This document shows positions 1 through 7,749 of a stretch of DNA of 60,711 bases, in pieces (the first letter of the stretch is position 1; every line of letters starts with the position of its first letter). The stretch spans positions 1 through 60,711 of the forward strand of contig CALUHH010000012.1 in assembly GCA_944320385.1 (NCBI GenBank), in the 5' to 3' direction. Made by a program: the position numbers and the translations under genes. This stretch comes from an uncultured Atopobiaceae bacterium (GTDB lineage Bacteria; Actinomycetota; Coriobacteriia; Coriobacteriales; Atopobiaceae). Below the pieces are notes generated by a model. That model saw only the letters and a list, made by a program, of their open reading frames with translations, ran no database searches and had not been told where the DNA came from.

Positions 1-75
1 GTACGACACGATAGCGGGGAGGAGGGGGCGGCTCGGGCTCGCGGCCTAGGCCGTCCAAGAAAACGTCCGGACCCC

Positions 76-97
76 CCAGGGAGGCGAACCTCTCTGG
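76..97. repeat. Hairpin with CGAA tetraloop
   Basis: A 9-bp arm at 76-84 pairs with 89-97 (one mismatch) around the loop CGAA. It lies downstream of the minus-strand glycosyltransferase that ends at 223 and just ahead of the first 24-bp repeat. No clear T-run follows on either strand, so it may be part of the repeat region and not a terminator. Confidence 0.4.
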
Positions 98-199
98 ACG
101 AAAGCGATTTCTTAAGCGCGACGAGCCCCCATCCCCGGACGAGAGGGGTTTTCTAAGCGCGTGGGGGCGGAAGCGCCGGACGAGGCGATTTTCTTAAGC
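94..199 (+). repeat. Three 24-bp CCGGACG...TTAAGC repeats at 41-bp spacing
   Basis: Copies lie at 94-117, 135-158 and 176-199. Each begins CCGGAC or CTGGAC and ends CTTAAGC or CTAAGC, and they are separated by two unrelated 17-bp spacers. The same element, with the same 41-bp period, forms the large opposed arrays at 49408-49847. The gap 1-222 holds no gene that I can see; this array and the hairpin at 76-97 are its only structure. Confidence 0.8.
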
Positions 200-222
200 G
201 GGCCGGGCGACGCCGCACCGGT

Positions 223-1296
223 TCATCTGCGGAGCTTCTCCACGGCGCGGTGGACGAGCGAGCGCACGCCCTTCTGCTGGAGGCGGTACTCGAGCGCGAG
301 CGCCTTCCTCCCCCGGGACGACATGTCCGTCCGGAAGCACGTGCGCAGCGCCAGCGCGCGCGTCGCCCGCGGCAGCCCCATCGCGGCGACCTCGTCTGCC
401 GACCAGTAGCGCGTCAGGATCGCGCGCAGGCCGTCCGCCACGGGCCGGTACTGCTCGTCGGGCAACTTGACGGCGTCGTAGAGCGAGAAATCCAGGGCAA
501 AGGCCACTAGGTCCTCGGCATGCGCGCGCAAAAGGCCCGCGGCGTCCCAGTCGGCCAGGATGTGCTCGAGCACGACGTTGTGCTCGAGCATCTTGGCGCC
601 GAAGTCGCCCTCGAGCCGCGTCATGAGCGACCCCGCGCGCCCCACCTGGTACTCGTAGAGCGCGTCGGAGATGAGGGCGGTCCTGCGGGAGCGCGGGTAC
701 ACCGCGAAGCAGAAGACCTGGTCCTCGCCAAAGCGCACGCCCTCGTCAAAGCGCACGCCGCTCCCGCGCAGGAAGTCGCGACGCAGCGCGAGCCGCCAGG
801 CAAAGGGACGGGAGGCCTCCTTGAGGAGCAGGTCCATGGAGAAGCCCTCGTAGACGACGTCGCGCGGGCTCAGACACGAGACGAGCCAGTCGGGGCAGCC
901 CTCGTCGCTCGGCCAGCAGCGGGCTCCATAGACGAGCACGTCCGCGCCGCTTTGGTCGAGCGCGCCGACGATCTTCCCGCAGGCCTGCGGGAAGAGGCGG
1001 TCGTCGGCGTCGAGGAAGCACACGTAGTCGCCCCGCGCGGCCTCGATCCCGACGTTGCGGGCGGCGGAGAGGCCGCGGTTTTCCTGGTCGACCACGCGCA
1101 CGCGGGCGTCGCGGGCCTCCCAGGCGGCCAGGCGCTCGCGCGAGCCGTCGGTGGAGCCGTCGTTGACGCAGACGACCTCGAAGTCGCCGAAGTCCTGCGC
1201 CGCGAGCGAGCCCAGGCAGCGGTCGACCCAGTCCTCGACCTCGTAGACCGGCACGACCACCGTGAGCCGCGGAGCGGCGGGCGCGCCCGCGCTCAC
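223..1296 (-). CDS. Family 2 glycosyltransferase (GT-B1 of the mirrored pair)
   Basis: 357-residue GT-A fold glycosyltransferase, probably adding sugars to a cell-surface polysaccharide at the inner face of the membrane. The N-terminus has the usual strand VVVPVYEVEDW (about 13-23), the nucleotide-binding loop NDGSTDGS (45-52) and the metal-binding DADD (96-99). A later GEDQVF resembles the acidic catalytic region. The start is GTG at 1294-1296, which overlaps the TGA of the upstream gene (GTGA), so translation is probably coupled. Over its middle third it resembles the plus-strand gene at 3719-4969 (SRPF, GEDQVF and FAV blocks), so the two are paralogues. The acceptor and donor sugars cannot be read from the sequence. 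Confidence 0.85.
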   Translation of the reverse strand: MSAGAPAAPRLTVVVPVYEVEDWVDRCLGSLAAQDFGDFEVVCVNDGSTDGSRERLAAWEARDARVRVVDQENRGLSAARNVGIEAARGDYVCFLDADDRLFPQACGKIVGALDQSGADVLVYGARCWPSDEGCPDWLVSCLSPRDVVYEGFSMDLLLKEASRPFAWRLALRRDFLRGSGVRFDEGVRFGEDQVFCFAVYPRSRRTALISDALYEYQVGRAGSLMTRLEGDFGAKMLEHNVVLEHILADWDAAGLLRAHAEDLVAFALDFSLYDAVKLPDEQYRPVADGLRAILTRYWSADEVAAMGLPRATRALALRTCFRTDMSSRGRKALALEYRLQQKGVRSLVHRAVEKLRR

Positions 1297-2426
1297 AGCG
1301 CGCCCCCGCGCCAGTCAGTCCTTCTCGGCGAGCGGCCGAAGAGCCTGAACCACGCGACGCGCGCGACGAGCGGAAGGCCACCCAGTCGCAGGTAGCGCCT
1401 CAGCGCCGCCAGCGTGCCGGCGCCCGCGACGGCGTCGCGGCCGGCGCAGAACGCGGCGGGGTCCGCCACGAGCGCGTCGAGCTCGGCGCGGGCGGTGGGC
1501 TCGAAGAGCGCGAGGTCGACCGTCCCCTCCGCGAGCGCGGCGGAGAACTCGGCCGCGGCGCGGCGCGCGAAGGCGGGGCGCAGCTCGGGCGCCAGGCGGT
1601 CGTAGTTCCAGAGGTAGCTGTCGAGCTTCATGCGCTGAAGGATGCCGAGAAGGACGCGCTCCCGCGACCCGCCGCGGGAGCGGACGAACTCCTCCATCGA
1701 GGCGTACTCGTCGCAGACGCAGAAGACCTTGCCCGGGCTCGCCACCGAGGAGGCCTCGTTGTCCTGGCGGTAGTTGAGGACGGGGTCGGCCAGAAAGCTC
1801 GCCCGCTCGGCACAGGCCCAGACCTTGAAGTTGAAGCCGGCGTCCTGGTACGACGCCCCCGGCGTCTCCAGGAAGCGGATGCCGCCCGCCTCGAGGAAGG
1901 AGCGGCGGTAGAGCGCCGACCAGATCGAGGGCTTGCGGAAGAAGATCGCAAAGTCGTCGAGGGGCGCGAGCGTCCGTCCCGCCTCCCGCTCGTCCACGAT
2001 GCCAAAGCGCTCGCGGCGCTCCTCGGGCGCGGACCAGTAGAGGTAGAAGTCGGCCTTGACGACGTCGGCCCCCGTGCGCTCGGCCGTCGCGTGGAGCGCC
2101 TCGAGCGCGCCCGGCTCGAAGAAGTCGTCGGACTCCAGGATTGCCACGTACCGGCCGCGCGCGGCGTCCAGGCCCCGGTTCATCGAGGCCCCGTAGCCGG
2201 AGTTGGGCTTGTCGATCACGCGGAAGCGCTGGTCGGCGTCGAGGAAGCGCTGGATGATGGCGCGCGAGCCGTCGGTGGAGCCGTCGTTGACGCAGATGGC
2301 CTCGAAGTCGCCGAAGGTCTGCGCGGAGAGCGACGCCAGGCACTGCTCGAGGTACTTCTCGACATTGTAGATGGGCACGAGGACGGAGACCTCGGGTGCC
2401 TTGGGCTGTGTCGGGGAGCTCGTCAA
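1293..2426 (-). CDS. Family 2 glycosyltransferase (GT-A1 of the mirrored pair)
   Basis: About 377 residues. It has VSVLVPIYNVEKYLEQC near 13-29, NDGSTDGS near 47-54 and the metal-binding ESDD near 98-101. It is strongly similar to the divergent gene at 2575-3696: both share KPNSGYG, the TPGAS-(Y/F)-QD block, the HYRQDNE-type block and PGKVFCVCDE. The reading frame stays open further upstream, but that part overlaps the regulatory region and the opposite gene, so I place the start at the TTG at 2424-2426. It has no convincing ribosome-binding site, so the start is uncertain. The gene overlaps the downstream glycosyltransferase by 4 bp. It is probably a polysaccharide-assembly enzyme of unknown specificity. 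Confidence 0.82.
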   Translation of the reverse strand: MTSSPTQPKAPEVSVLVPIYNVEKYLEQCLASLSAQTFGDFEAICVNDGSTDGSRAIIQRFLDADQRFRVIDKPNSGYGASMNRGLDAARGRYVAILESDDFFEPGALEALHATAERTGADVVKADFYLYWSAPEERRERFGIVDEREAGRTLAPLDDFAIFFRKPSIWSALYRRSFLEAGGIRFLETPGASYQDAGFNFKVWACAERASFLADPVLNYRQDNEASSVASPGKVFCVCDEYASMEEFVRSRGGSRERVLLGILQRMKLDSYLWNYDRLAPELRPAFARRAAAEFSAALAEGTVDLALFEPTARAELDALVADPAAFCAGRDAVAGAGTLAALRRYLRLGGLPLVARVAWFRLFGRSPRRTDWRGGAL

Positions 2427-2494
2427 GATGATGACCAATCGTCGGGGAACCCGGCCGACGGCGCCTCCCCGTTTGGTTGGGTACTGTGGAGGAA

Positions 2495-2562
2495 CGCCGA
2501 GGGGCCGCAAATCATTGCTATAGTATACGACGTAGTTCAAACGCAGCAGTTTTTCGCACCCC
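2495..2562. promoter_or_regulatory. Divergent promoter region between the two glycosyltransferase pairs
   Basis: This is an AT-rich island in otherwise very GC-rich DNA. The overlapping hexamers TATAGT (2519-2524, plus strand) and TATACT (minus strand, 2527-2522) are good -10 candidates, one for each direction. -35 matches are poor. The two pairs of genes read outward from here. Confidence 0.5.
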
Positions 2563-2574
2563 TTGGAGGTCCCG

Positions 2575-3696
2575 GTGACCGATACCCATCGCCCGCTCGT
2601 GTCCGTGCTGATCCCCATCTGCAACGTGGAGGAGTACCTCGAGCAGTGCCTCGAGTCCGCGCGCAGCCAGACGCTCCGCGACATCGAGGTCATCTGCATC
2701 AACGACGGCTCCACCGACGGCTCGCTCGGCATCATCCAGTCGTTCGCGGCGCGCGACGAGCGCTTCCGCGTGATCGACAAGCCCAACTCCGGCTACGGCG
2801 ACTCCATGAACAAGGGCCTCGAGGTCGCGCGCGGCGAGTACGTCTCGATCCTGGAGTCCGACGACTTCCTCGAGCCCGACGCCCTCGAGTATATGTACGG
2901 CCGCTGCGAGGAGGAGCGCCTCGACCTGCTGAAGTGCAACTTCTACCTCTACTGGTCCAAGCCCGGCGCCGCCCAGCTCAACCGCCACAACCTCTACTTT
3001 GGCGCCATCTCGCCGGAGATGGCCCTCATGGGGCCCCACCGCGCCGTGGACGTGCCCGAGATCTTCTGGGCCAAGGCCTCCATCTGGTCGGTCATGTACC
3101 GCAAGGCGTTTCTGGACGAGAACAACGTCCGCTTCCTGCCGACGCCCGGCGCCTCCTTCCAGGACACCGGCTTCAGCTTCAAGGCCTTTGCCTGCGCCGA
3201 GCGCGTCGCCTACTCCTGCCGGGCGTTTCTCCACTACCGCCAGGACAACGAGAAGTCCTCGGTCAACAACCCGGGAAAGGTCTTCTGCGTGTGCGACGAG
3301 CACGACGAGATCTCGCGCTTCCTGAACGAGGACCGTCCCGACCTCAAGGTCGAGCTCGACCCCATCCGCGCCAAGATGAAGTTCTACAACTACCGCTGGA
3401 ACCTCTACCGCCTCGCGCCCGAGCTGCGCGGGGAGTTCCTCGAGCGCTTCAGCCGCGAGATGCGCGAGGAGCTCGAGGCCGGCAACGTCAACTGCGTCGA
3501 GGGCGACGCCGCGCATTACGGCTTCAACAAGGGCGAGCTCGAGGAGGTCACCCGAATCGCCTACGACCCCAAGTTCTACAGCGTGAAGCTTGCCTGCGAG
3601 AACACCGGCAAGCTCGGCACGATGATGCGCTACGCCAAGTCCGGCGGCCCGGCCTACGTGGCCCGCGTCATCAAGGACAAGGTGTCCGGCCGCTAG
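2575..3696 (+). CDS. Family 2 glycosyltransferase (GT-A2 of the mirrored pair)
   Basis: 373-residue GT-A enzyme with VSVLIPICNVEEYLEQC (9-25), NDGSTDGS (43-50) and ESDD (94-97). I chose the GTG at 2575 because GGAGG (2565-2569) sits 5 bp upstream; the earlier TTG at 2563 has no such site. It is a close paralogue of the minus-strand gene at 1293-2426, with matching blocks over the whole length (IWS.(M/L)YR, TPGAS.QD, YRQDNE, PGKVFCVCDE). A second glycosyltransferase follows 22 bp downstream. The role is probably assembly of a surface polysaccharide or glycolipid. Confidence 0.87.
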   Translation: MTDTHRPLVSVLIPICNVEEYLEQCLESARSQTLRDIEVICINDGSTDGSLGIIQSFAARDERFRVIDKPNSGYGDSMNKGLEVARGEYVSILESDDFLEPDALEYMYGRCEEERLDLLKCNFYLYWSKPGAAQLNRHNLYFGAISPEMALMGPHRAVDVPEIFWAKASIWSVMYRKAFLDENNVRFLPTPGASFQDTGFSFKAFACAERVAYSCRAFLHYRQDNEKSSVNNPGKVFCVCDEHDEISRFLNEDRPDLKVELDPIRAKMKFYNYRWNLYRLAPELRGEFLERFSREMREELEAGNVNCVEGDAAHYGFNKGELEEVTRIAYDPKFYSVKLACENTGKLGTMMRYAKSGGPAYVARVIKDKVSGR

Positions 3697-3718
3697 GCCC
3701 GCTCGCAAGGAGGCTGCC

Positions 3719-4969
3719 ATGCCGCGCGTTTCCGTGGTCGTCCCGGTCTACAACGTCGAGACGTACCTCCCCCAGTGCATCGACTCCATCCGCGCGCAGA
3801 CGCTCGAGGACATCGAGATCGTCTGCGTGGACGACGGCTCCACCGACCGCTCCGGCGCGCTCCTGGACCTCTATGCCCGGCTCGACGAGCGCGTGGTCGT
3901 CATCCACAAGGCCAACGCCGGCGTCTCCGCCGCCCGCAACGACGGCATCGAGGCCGCGCGCGGCGACATCGTCTGCTTCGTCGACTCCGACGACGTGCTG
4001 ATGCCCAAGGCGTGCGCCACCGTGTCCCGCGCGTTCGAGGAGCACGACGTCGACGTGGTCAAGTTCTCCGCCACGCCGTTTCCCGCCTGCTGCTCCAACC
4101 CCTGGATCGACAGCACGCTGACGCTGCCCGACAGGGTCTTTGCGGGCTACAGCGACCAGCTCGTCTTCGAGGAGCACAGCCGCCCCTTCCCCTGGAACGG
4201 CGCCTACCGCGCGGCGTTTCTCAGGGAGAGCGGGGCGCGCTTCCCCGTGGGCGTGGCCCTGGGCGAGGACCAGGTCTTCAGCTTTGCCGTGCTCGCGCGC
4301 GCGAGCGGCGTGGCGCTCCTCTCCGACCGCCTCTACCGCTACCGCCTGTCGCGCACCGACTCCGCCATGGCGGTCGCCGCCCAGGACCTGTCCGTGCGCG
4401 TGGACAAGCACCTGACCGTCGTCGAGGCGATCCTCGACGACTGGGCCGCCGCCGGTCGCATGCAGGGCGACAGCGCCCGCCGCATGCTCACCTTCGTGGC
4501 CGACTTCGTGATGCCCAACATCTGCGAGCTGGGCGACGACGAGGCGCGCGACCGCCTGCTCCGCAGGCTCCAGCAGATCCTGACCAGCCGCTATGCCGAG
4601 AAGGACCTCGCGTCCTGGCTCGAGGGCGACCGCATCCTGGACTGGCTGCTGCGCGTCTACACCTACGACGGCGCCGCGGCATCGTTTGGCGGCGGCGCGC
4701 TCTACGGCCTGACCGGGGCGCTCTACGGCCGCAGGGCCGAGCTCAGGCGCCGCGCCGGCGACCTCAGGAACCGCCTGCTCGCGGGGCCGCGCCGCTGGCG
4801 GCGCAGGCACCTCGGCGCGAGCGCCGACGAGTTCCAGGGCTCCCTCGAGGCGCAGCGCTCGATGGCGCAGGAGCGTCATGAGGTCCTCCTGGCACAGCAG
4901 AAGCTGCAGCTCGAGGCCACGAGCCGGGGCATCGGCGCCGTCGGGGACGACAGCGCCGAGAGCGCCTAG
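3719..4969 (+). CDS. Family 2 glycosyltransferase (GT-B2 of the mirrored pair)
   Basis: 416 residues. VSVVVPVYNVETYLPQC (4-20), DDGSTDRS (38-45) and DSDD (89-92) mark the nucleotide-sugar and metal site. A GEDQVFSF block near 180 is shared with the gene at 223-1296. The C-terminal 60 residues are Arg-, Gln- and Glu-rich (SLEAQRSMAQERHEV) and look like a helical or coiled-coil tail. The ATG at 3719 is preceded by AAGGAGG (3707-3713). It is co-transcribed with the preceding glycosyltransferase. The sugar specificity is unknown. Confidence 0.87.
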   Translation: MPRVSVVVPVYNVETYLPQCIDSIRAQTLEDIEIVCVDDGSTDRSGALLDLYARLDERVVVIHKANAGVSAARNDGIEAARGDIVCFVDSDDVLMPKACATVSRAFEEHDVDVVKFSATPFPACCSNPWIDSTLTLPDRVFAGYSDQLVFEEHSRPFPWNGAYRAAFLRESGARFPVGVALGEDQVFSFAVLARASGVALLSDRLYRYRLSRTDSAMAVAAQDLSVRVDKHLTVVEAILDDWAAAGRMQGDSARRMLTFVADFVMPNICELGDDEARDRLLRRLQQILTSRYAEKDLASWLEGDRILDWLLRVYTYDGAAASFGGGALYGLTGALYGRRAELRRRAGDLRNRLLAGPRRWRRRHLGASADEFQGSLEAQRSMAQERHEVLLAQQKLQLEATSRGIGAVGDDSAESA

Positions 4970-5053
4970 GTCTCGCGCCCCGTCCGGAGACGTTCACCTT
5001 CCAAGCTAGAGGAAGCTGCGCATGACGCTCTGGACGTTGGCCGTGAACTCCCC

Positions 5054-6337
5054 CTACCCGAGCGCCGCCACGGCGGCGCGGAGCTCGTCGACGCGGTCGG
5101 CGCGCTCCCAGGTGAACTCGGGCAGCTCGCGGCCGAAGTGGCCGTAGGCCGCGGTCTTCTCGTAGATGGGCCGGCGCAGGTCGAGGTCGCGGATGATGGC
5201 GCCGGGACGCAGGTCAAAGACCTTCTCCACGGCCTTCTCGATCTTCTCGTCCGGCACGGCGCCGGTACCGAAGGTGTCCACCATGACCGAGAGCGGGTGC
5301 GAGACGCCGATGGCGTAGGCGAGCTCGATCTCGCAGCGGTGCGCGAGGCCGGCGGCGACCACGTTCTTGGCGACCCAGCGCGCGGCGTACGCGGCCGAGC
5401 GGTCCACCTTGGTGCAGTCCTTGCCGGAGAAGCAGCCGCCGCCGTGACGCCCCATGCCGCCGTAGGTGTCCACGATGATCTTGCGGCCGGTGAGGCCGGT
5501 GTCGCCCATGGGGCCGCCCACGACGAAGCGGCCGGTGGGGTTGACGTAGATCTCCGCGTCGTGCCACTCGATGCCCACGGTGTCCATCACGGGGGCGATC
5601 ACGTAGTCGACCATGTCCGCCTTGATGACGTTCATGTCCTCGATCGAGGCGTCGTGCTGGGTGGAGACCACGATGGCGGTGACCTCGACGGGACGGTCGT
5701 CCTCGTAGCGGACGGTCACCTGGGTCTTGCCGTCCGGGCGCAGGTAGGGCACCTGGCCGTTCTTGCGCACCTCGGTGAGGCGCTCTGCCATGCGGCTCGC
5801 CAGGTAGTGCGGCATGGGCATGTAGACGTCGGTCTCGTCGGTGGCGTAGCCGAACATCATGCCCTGGTCGCCGGCGCCCACCAGGTCGAGCGGGTCGGTC
5901 GTGCGGCCGGCCTGGGCGTCGAAGGACTCGTCGACGCCGGCGGCGATGTCGGGGCTCTGCTCGTGGATGAGGTTGAGCACGCCGCAGGTGTCCGCGTCGA
6001 AGCCAAACTTGGCGCGCGTGTAGCCGATGCGGCGGATGACGTCGCGGGCGATGGTCTGAACGTCGAGGTAGGCCTCGGTGCGAATCTCGCCGGCGATGAT
6101 CACGGTGCCGGTGGTCACGAAGGTCTCGCAGGCGCAGCGGACGTTGTCAACGTTGGCGGGGACCCCGGAGGGCGAGACGTAGCCGGCGGCCTGGAGCTCG
6201 GCCTCCTTGGCGAGAAGGGCGTCGAGGATGGCGTCGGAGACCTGGTCGCAGATCTTGTCGGGGTGGCCCTCGGTCACGCTCTCGGAGGTGAAGAGGTAGC
6301 TGCGGCCGGCGCTGGTGGAACGATCGGGCTGGGACAT
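5054..6337 (-). CDS. metK: S-adenosylmethionine synthetase
   Basis: 427 residues, slightly longer than the usual 385-400. It makes S-adenosylmethionine from methionine and ATP in the cytosol. The family signatures are present: [15 protein letters not shown] near the N-terminus, [12 protein letters not shown] in the middle and the P-loop-like [19 protein letters not shown]. In most bacteria the last motif reads GGGAFSGKDPSKVDRSA, so two Cys replace Ala and Pro here. The ATG at 6335-6337 follows an AAAGGAAG site. It stands alone. The 84 bp between it and the convergent glycosyltransferase end hold no convincing terminator. Confidence 0.97.
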   Translation of the reverse strand: MSQPDRSTSAGRSYLFTSESVTEGHPDKICDQVSDAILDALLAKEAELQAAGYVSPSGVPANVDNVRCACETFVTTGTVIIAGEIRTEAYLDVQTIARDVIRRIGYTRAKFGFDADTCGVLNLIHEQSPDIAAGVDESFDAQAGRTTDPLDLVGAGDQGMMFGYATDETDVYMPMPHYLASRMAERLTEVRKNGQVPYLRPDGKTQVTVRYEDDRPVEVTAIVVSTQHDASIEDMNVIKADMVDYVIAPVMDTVGIEWHDAEIYVNPTGRFVVGGPMGDTGLTGRKIIVDTYGGMGRHGGGCFSGKDCTKVDRSAAYAARWVAKNVVAAGLAHRCEIELAYAIGVSHPLSVMVDTFGTGAVPDEKIEKAVEKVFDLRPGAIIRDLDLRRPIYEKTAAYGHFGRELPEFTWERADRVDELRAAVAALG

Positions 6338-6370
6338 GGCGCTTCCTTTCGTTGGCTGTGGCGGGCGGCC

Positions 6371-6398
6371 GTTACCATTCCGCCCGTCGCCGTTTCAA
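6371..6398 (-). promoter_or_regulatory. Candidate metK promoter
   Basis: On the minus strand TTGAAA (6398-6393) and GGTAAC (6376-6371) are 16 bp apart and 34 bp upstream of the metK start. The -35 is good and the -10 is weak. No SAM riboswitch is evident in the short leader. Confidence 0.35.
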
Positions 6399-6503
6399 AT
6401 GCCTAGTGATGATACCCCGCGGGTGCGGAGGGAATACGCGCGCGGGTGCGAAGGCGCGGGAAGCACATGTTCTTCTCGGCTTGGTTGGGGGAGGCGGGCG
6501 GCT

Positions 6504-6618
6504 GAGGTGCGGGAACGCGACGTTCTGGGGCCCGAAAGTGTCATTCTCCCGCACCTCAACCGAAGAGGTGCGGGAACGCGACGTTTCCGGGCCCGAAAGC
6601 GTCGCGAACCCGCACCTC
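6504..6618. repeat. Two tandem long imperfect palindromes
   Basis: Each unit runs from GAGGTGCGGG to its complement CCCGCACCTC: 6504-6513 with 6548-6557, and 6565-6574 with 6609-6618. Inner sequence such as CGCGACG and CGTCGCG also pairs. The two units are about 54 bp each, with a 61-bp period. They fill the middle of the 359-bp gap between the permease end (6697) and metK. A CGAGAAGAAC motif lies at 6469-6478. I see no gene in this gap. Confidence 0.8.
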
Positions 6619-6635
6619 AACCGAAGCAGCAGACG

Positions 6636-6653
6636 CCCTCCCCCGCGGGAGGG
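6636..6653 (-). terminator. Possible terminator after the sugar ABC operon
   Basis: A 7-bp GC stem (6636-6642 with 6647-6653, loop CCGC) lies 44 bp past the permease stop codon. No T-run follows, so intrinsic termination is doubtful. Confidence 0.35.
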
Positions 6654-6696
6654 TGCGAGGGAGGGCGCCGGGAAAGGGATGTGCGGAAAGGGCGCG

Positions 6697-7737
6697 TCAG
6701 TGCTTGCGGCGGGAGGCGAAGAACTCCTTGAGCTGGGGGCCGGCCACCTGGATCATGATCACCACGATGAGGATGACGCCCTTGATGGTGTCCTGGATGA
6801 GCGAGTCCATCTTGAGGGCGATGATGATCTTGTCGATGACGTCGTAGGACAGGGCGCCAAAGAGCACGCCCACCATGCGGCCCCGGCCGCCGCTCATGGA
6901 GATGCCGCCGAGAACCACCGACGCGATGGCGTACATCTCGTAGCTGTTGCCGGTGGTGGCGGGGTCGGCAGAGGCGTTCATCGCGACCCAGAGGAACGCC
7001 GCGAGGCCCGTGAGCGCGCCGGCAATGGTGAAGACCAGGGTCTTCATGAGGGGCACGGAGATGCCGGCGAGGTGCGCGGCCTTGGCGTTGGAGCCCACGG
7101 CGTAGATCTTCTTGCCGAACTTGGTGGAGGTGCACAGGAAGACGAACGCCGCCACGACGAGCACCATGACGATGCCGACGATGGGCACGCCCGCCACGCG
7201 CGCGTTGCCAAAGGTGTAGAGCGCGTCGTAGGAGCCGAGCTCGTTTGACATGCGGTACACGGAGCTGCCGTTGCCGATGAGCTCGCCGGGGAGGTGCTGG
7301 CAGGCGTACTGGGCCACCGAGCGGTAGATGAGCATCGTCGCCAGGGTCACGATGAACGCGGGCATCTGCACCACGCCCACCAAGACGCCGTTGAGCAGCC
7401 CGCACGCCGCGCCGAAGAGCAGGGCAAAGAGCAGCGTGAGCGGGATCGAGTCGGTCATGTTGAACACCACGACCGAGAAGCCCGCCACCAGGGCGAGCAT
7501 CGAGCCCACGGAGAGGTCGATCTCGCCGGTGAGGCAGACGATGCCCATGCCGATGGCGATGGTGCCGATCACCGCGCTGTGGCGCAGGACGTTCATGCCG
7601 GCGTTGAGCGTGAGGCCGCCGTTGGCGACGGCGTACACGATGAGGATGGCGAGAAACACCAGGACGAAGCTGTACTTCTTCACGAGCCCGAGTGCGCCCG
7701 CGAGGCCCGTCGCACCTGTCGCCTTCTTGTCGTTCAC
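6697..7737 (-). CDS. Sugar/polyol ABC transporter permease (RbsC/XylH type)
   Basis: 346 residues with about 8-10 hydrophobic segments, typical of the BPD_transp_2 family (ribose, xylose and inositol permeases). The family marker GEIDLSVGSMLALVAG is near 70-86 and GGISMSGGRGRMVGVLFGAL near 270-290. It forms the membrane channel for the ATPase and binding lipoprotein encoded immediately upstream. The start is GTG at 7735-7737, with GAGG about 11 bp upstream and 12 bp after the ATPase stop. It is the last gene of the operon. Confidence 0.93.
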   Translation of the reverse strand: MNDKKATGATGLAGALGLVKKYSFVLVFLAILIVYAVANGGLTLNAGMNVLRHSAVIGTIAIGMGIVCLTGEIDLSVGSMLALVAGFSVVVFNMTDSIPLTLLFALLFGAACGLLNGVLVGVVQMPAFIVTLATMLIYRSVAQYACQHLPGELIGNGSSVYRMSNELGSYDALYTFGNARVAGVPIVGIVMVLVVAAFVFLCTSTKFGKKIYAVGSNAKAAHLAGISVPLMKTLVFTIAGALTGLAAFLWVAMNASADPATTGNSYEMYAIASVVLGGISMSGGRGRMVGVLFGALSYDVIDKIIIALKMDSLIQDTIKGVILIVVIMIQVAGPQLKEFFASRRKH

Positions 7738-7749
7738 TGTTGATGCACC

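Noticed and set aside
520..1395. Long plus-strand open frame opposite the first glycosyltransferases
   Set aside because: It is the antisense shadow of two genes with clear GT2 motifs; its translation is low-complexity Arg/Ala/Glu/Val without any recognisable domain.
6338..6420. SAM riboswitch before metK
   Set aside because: The metK leader is short and lacks the conserved stems and kink-turn sequence of SAM-I or SAM-II riboswitches.
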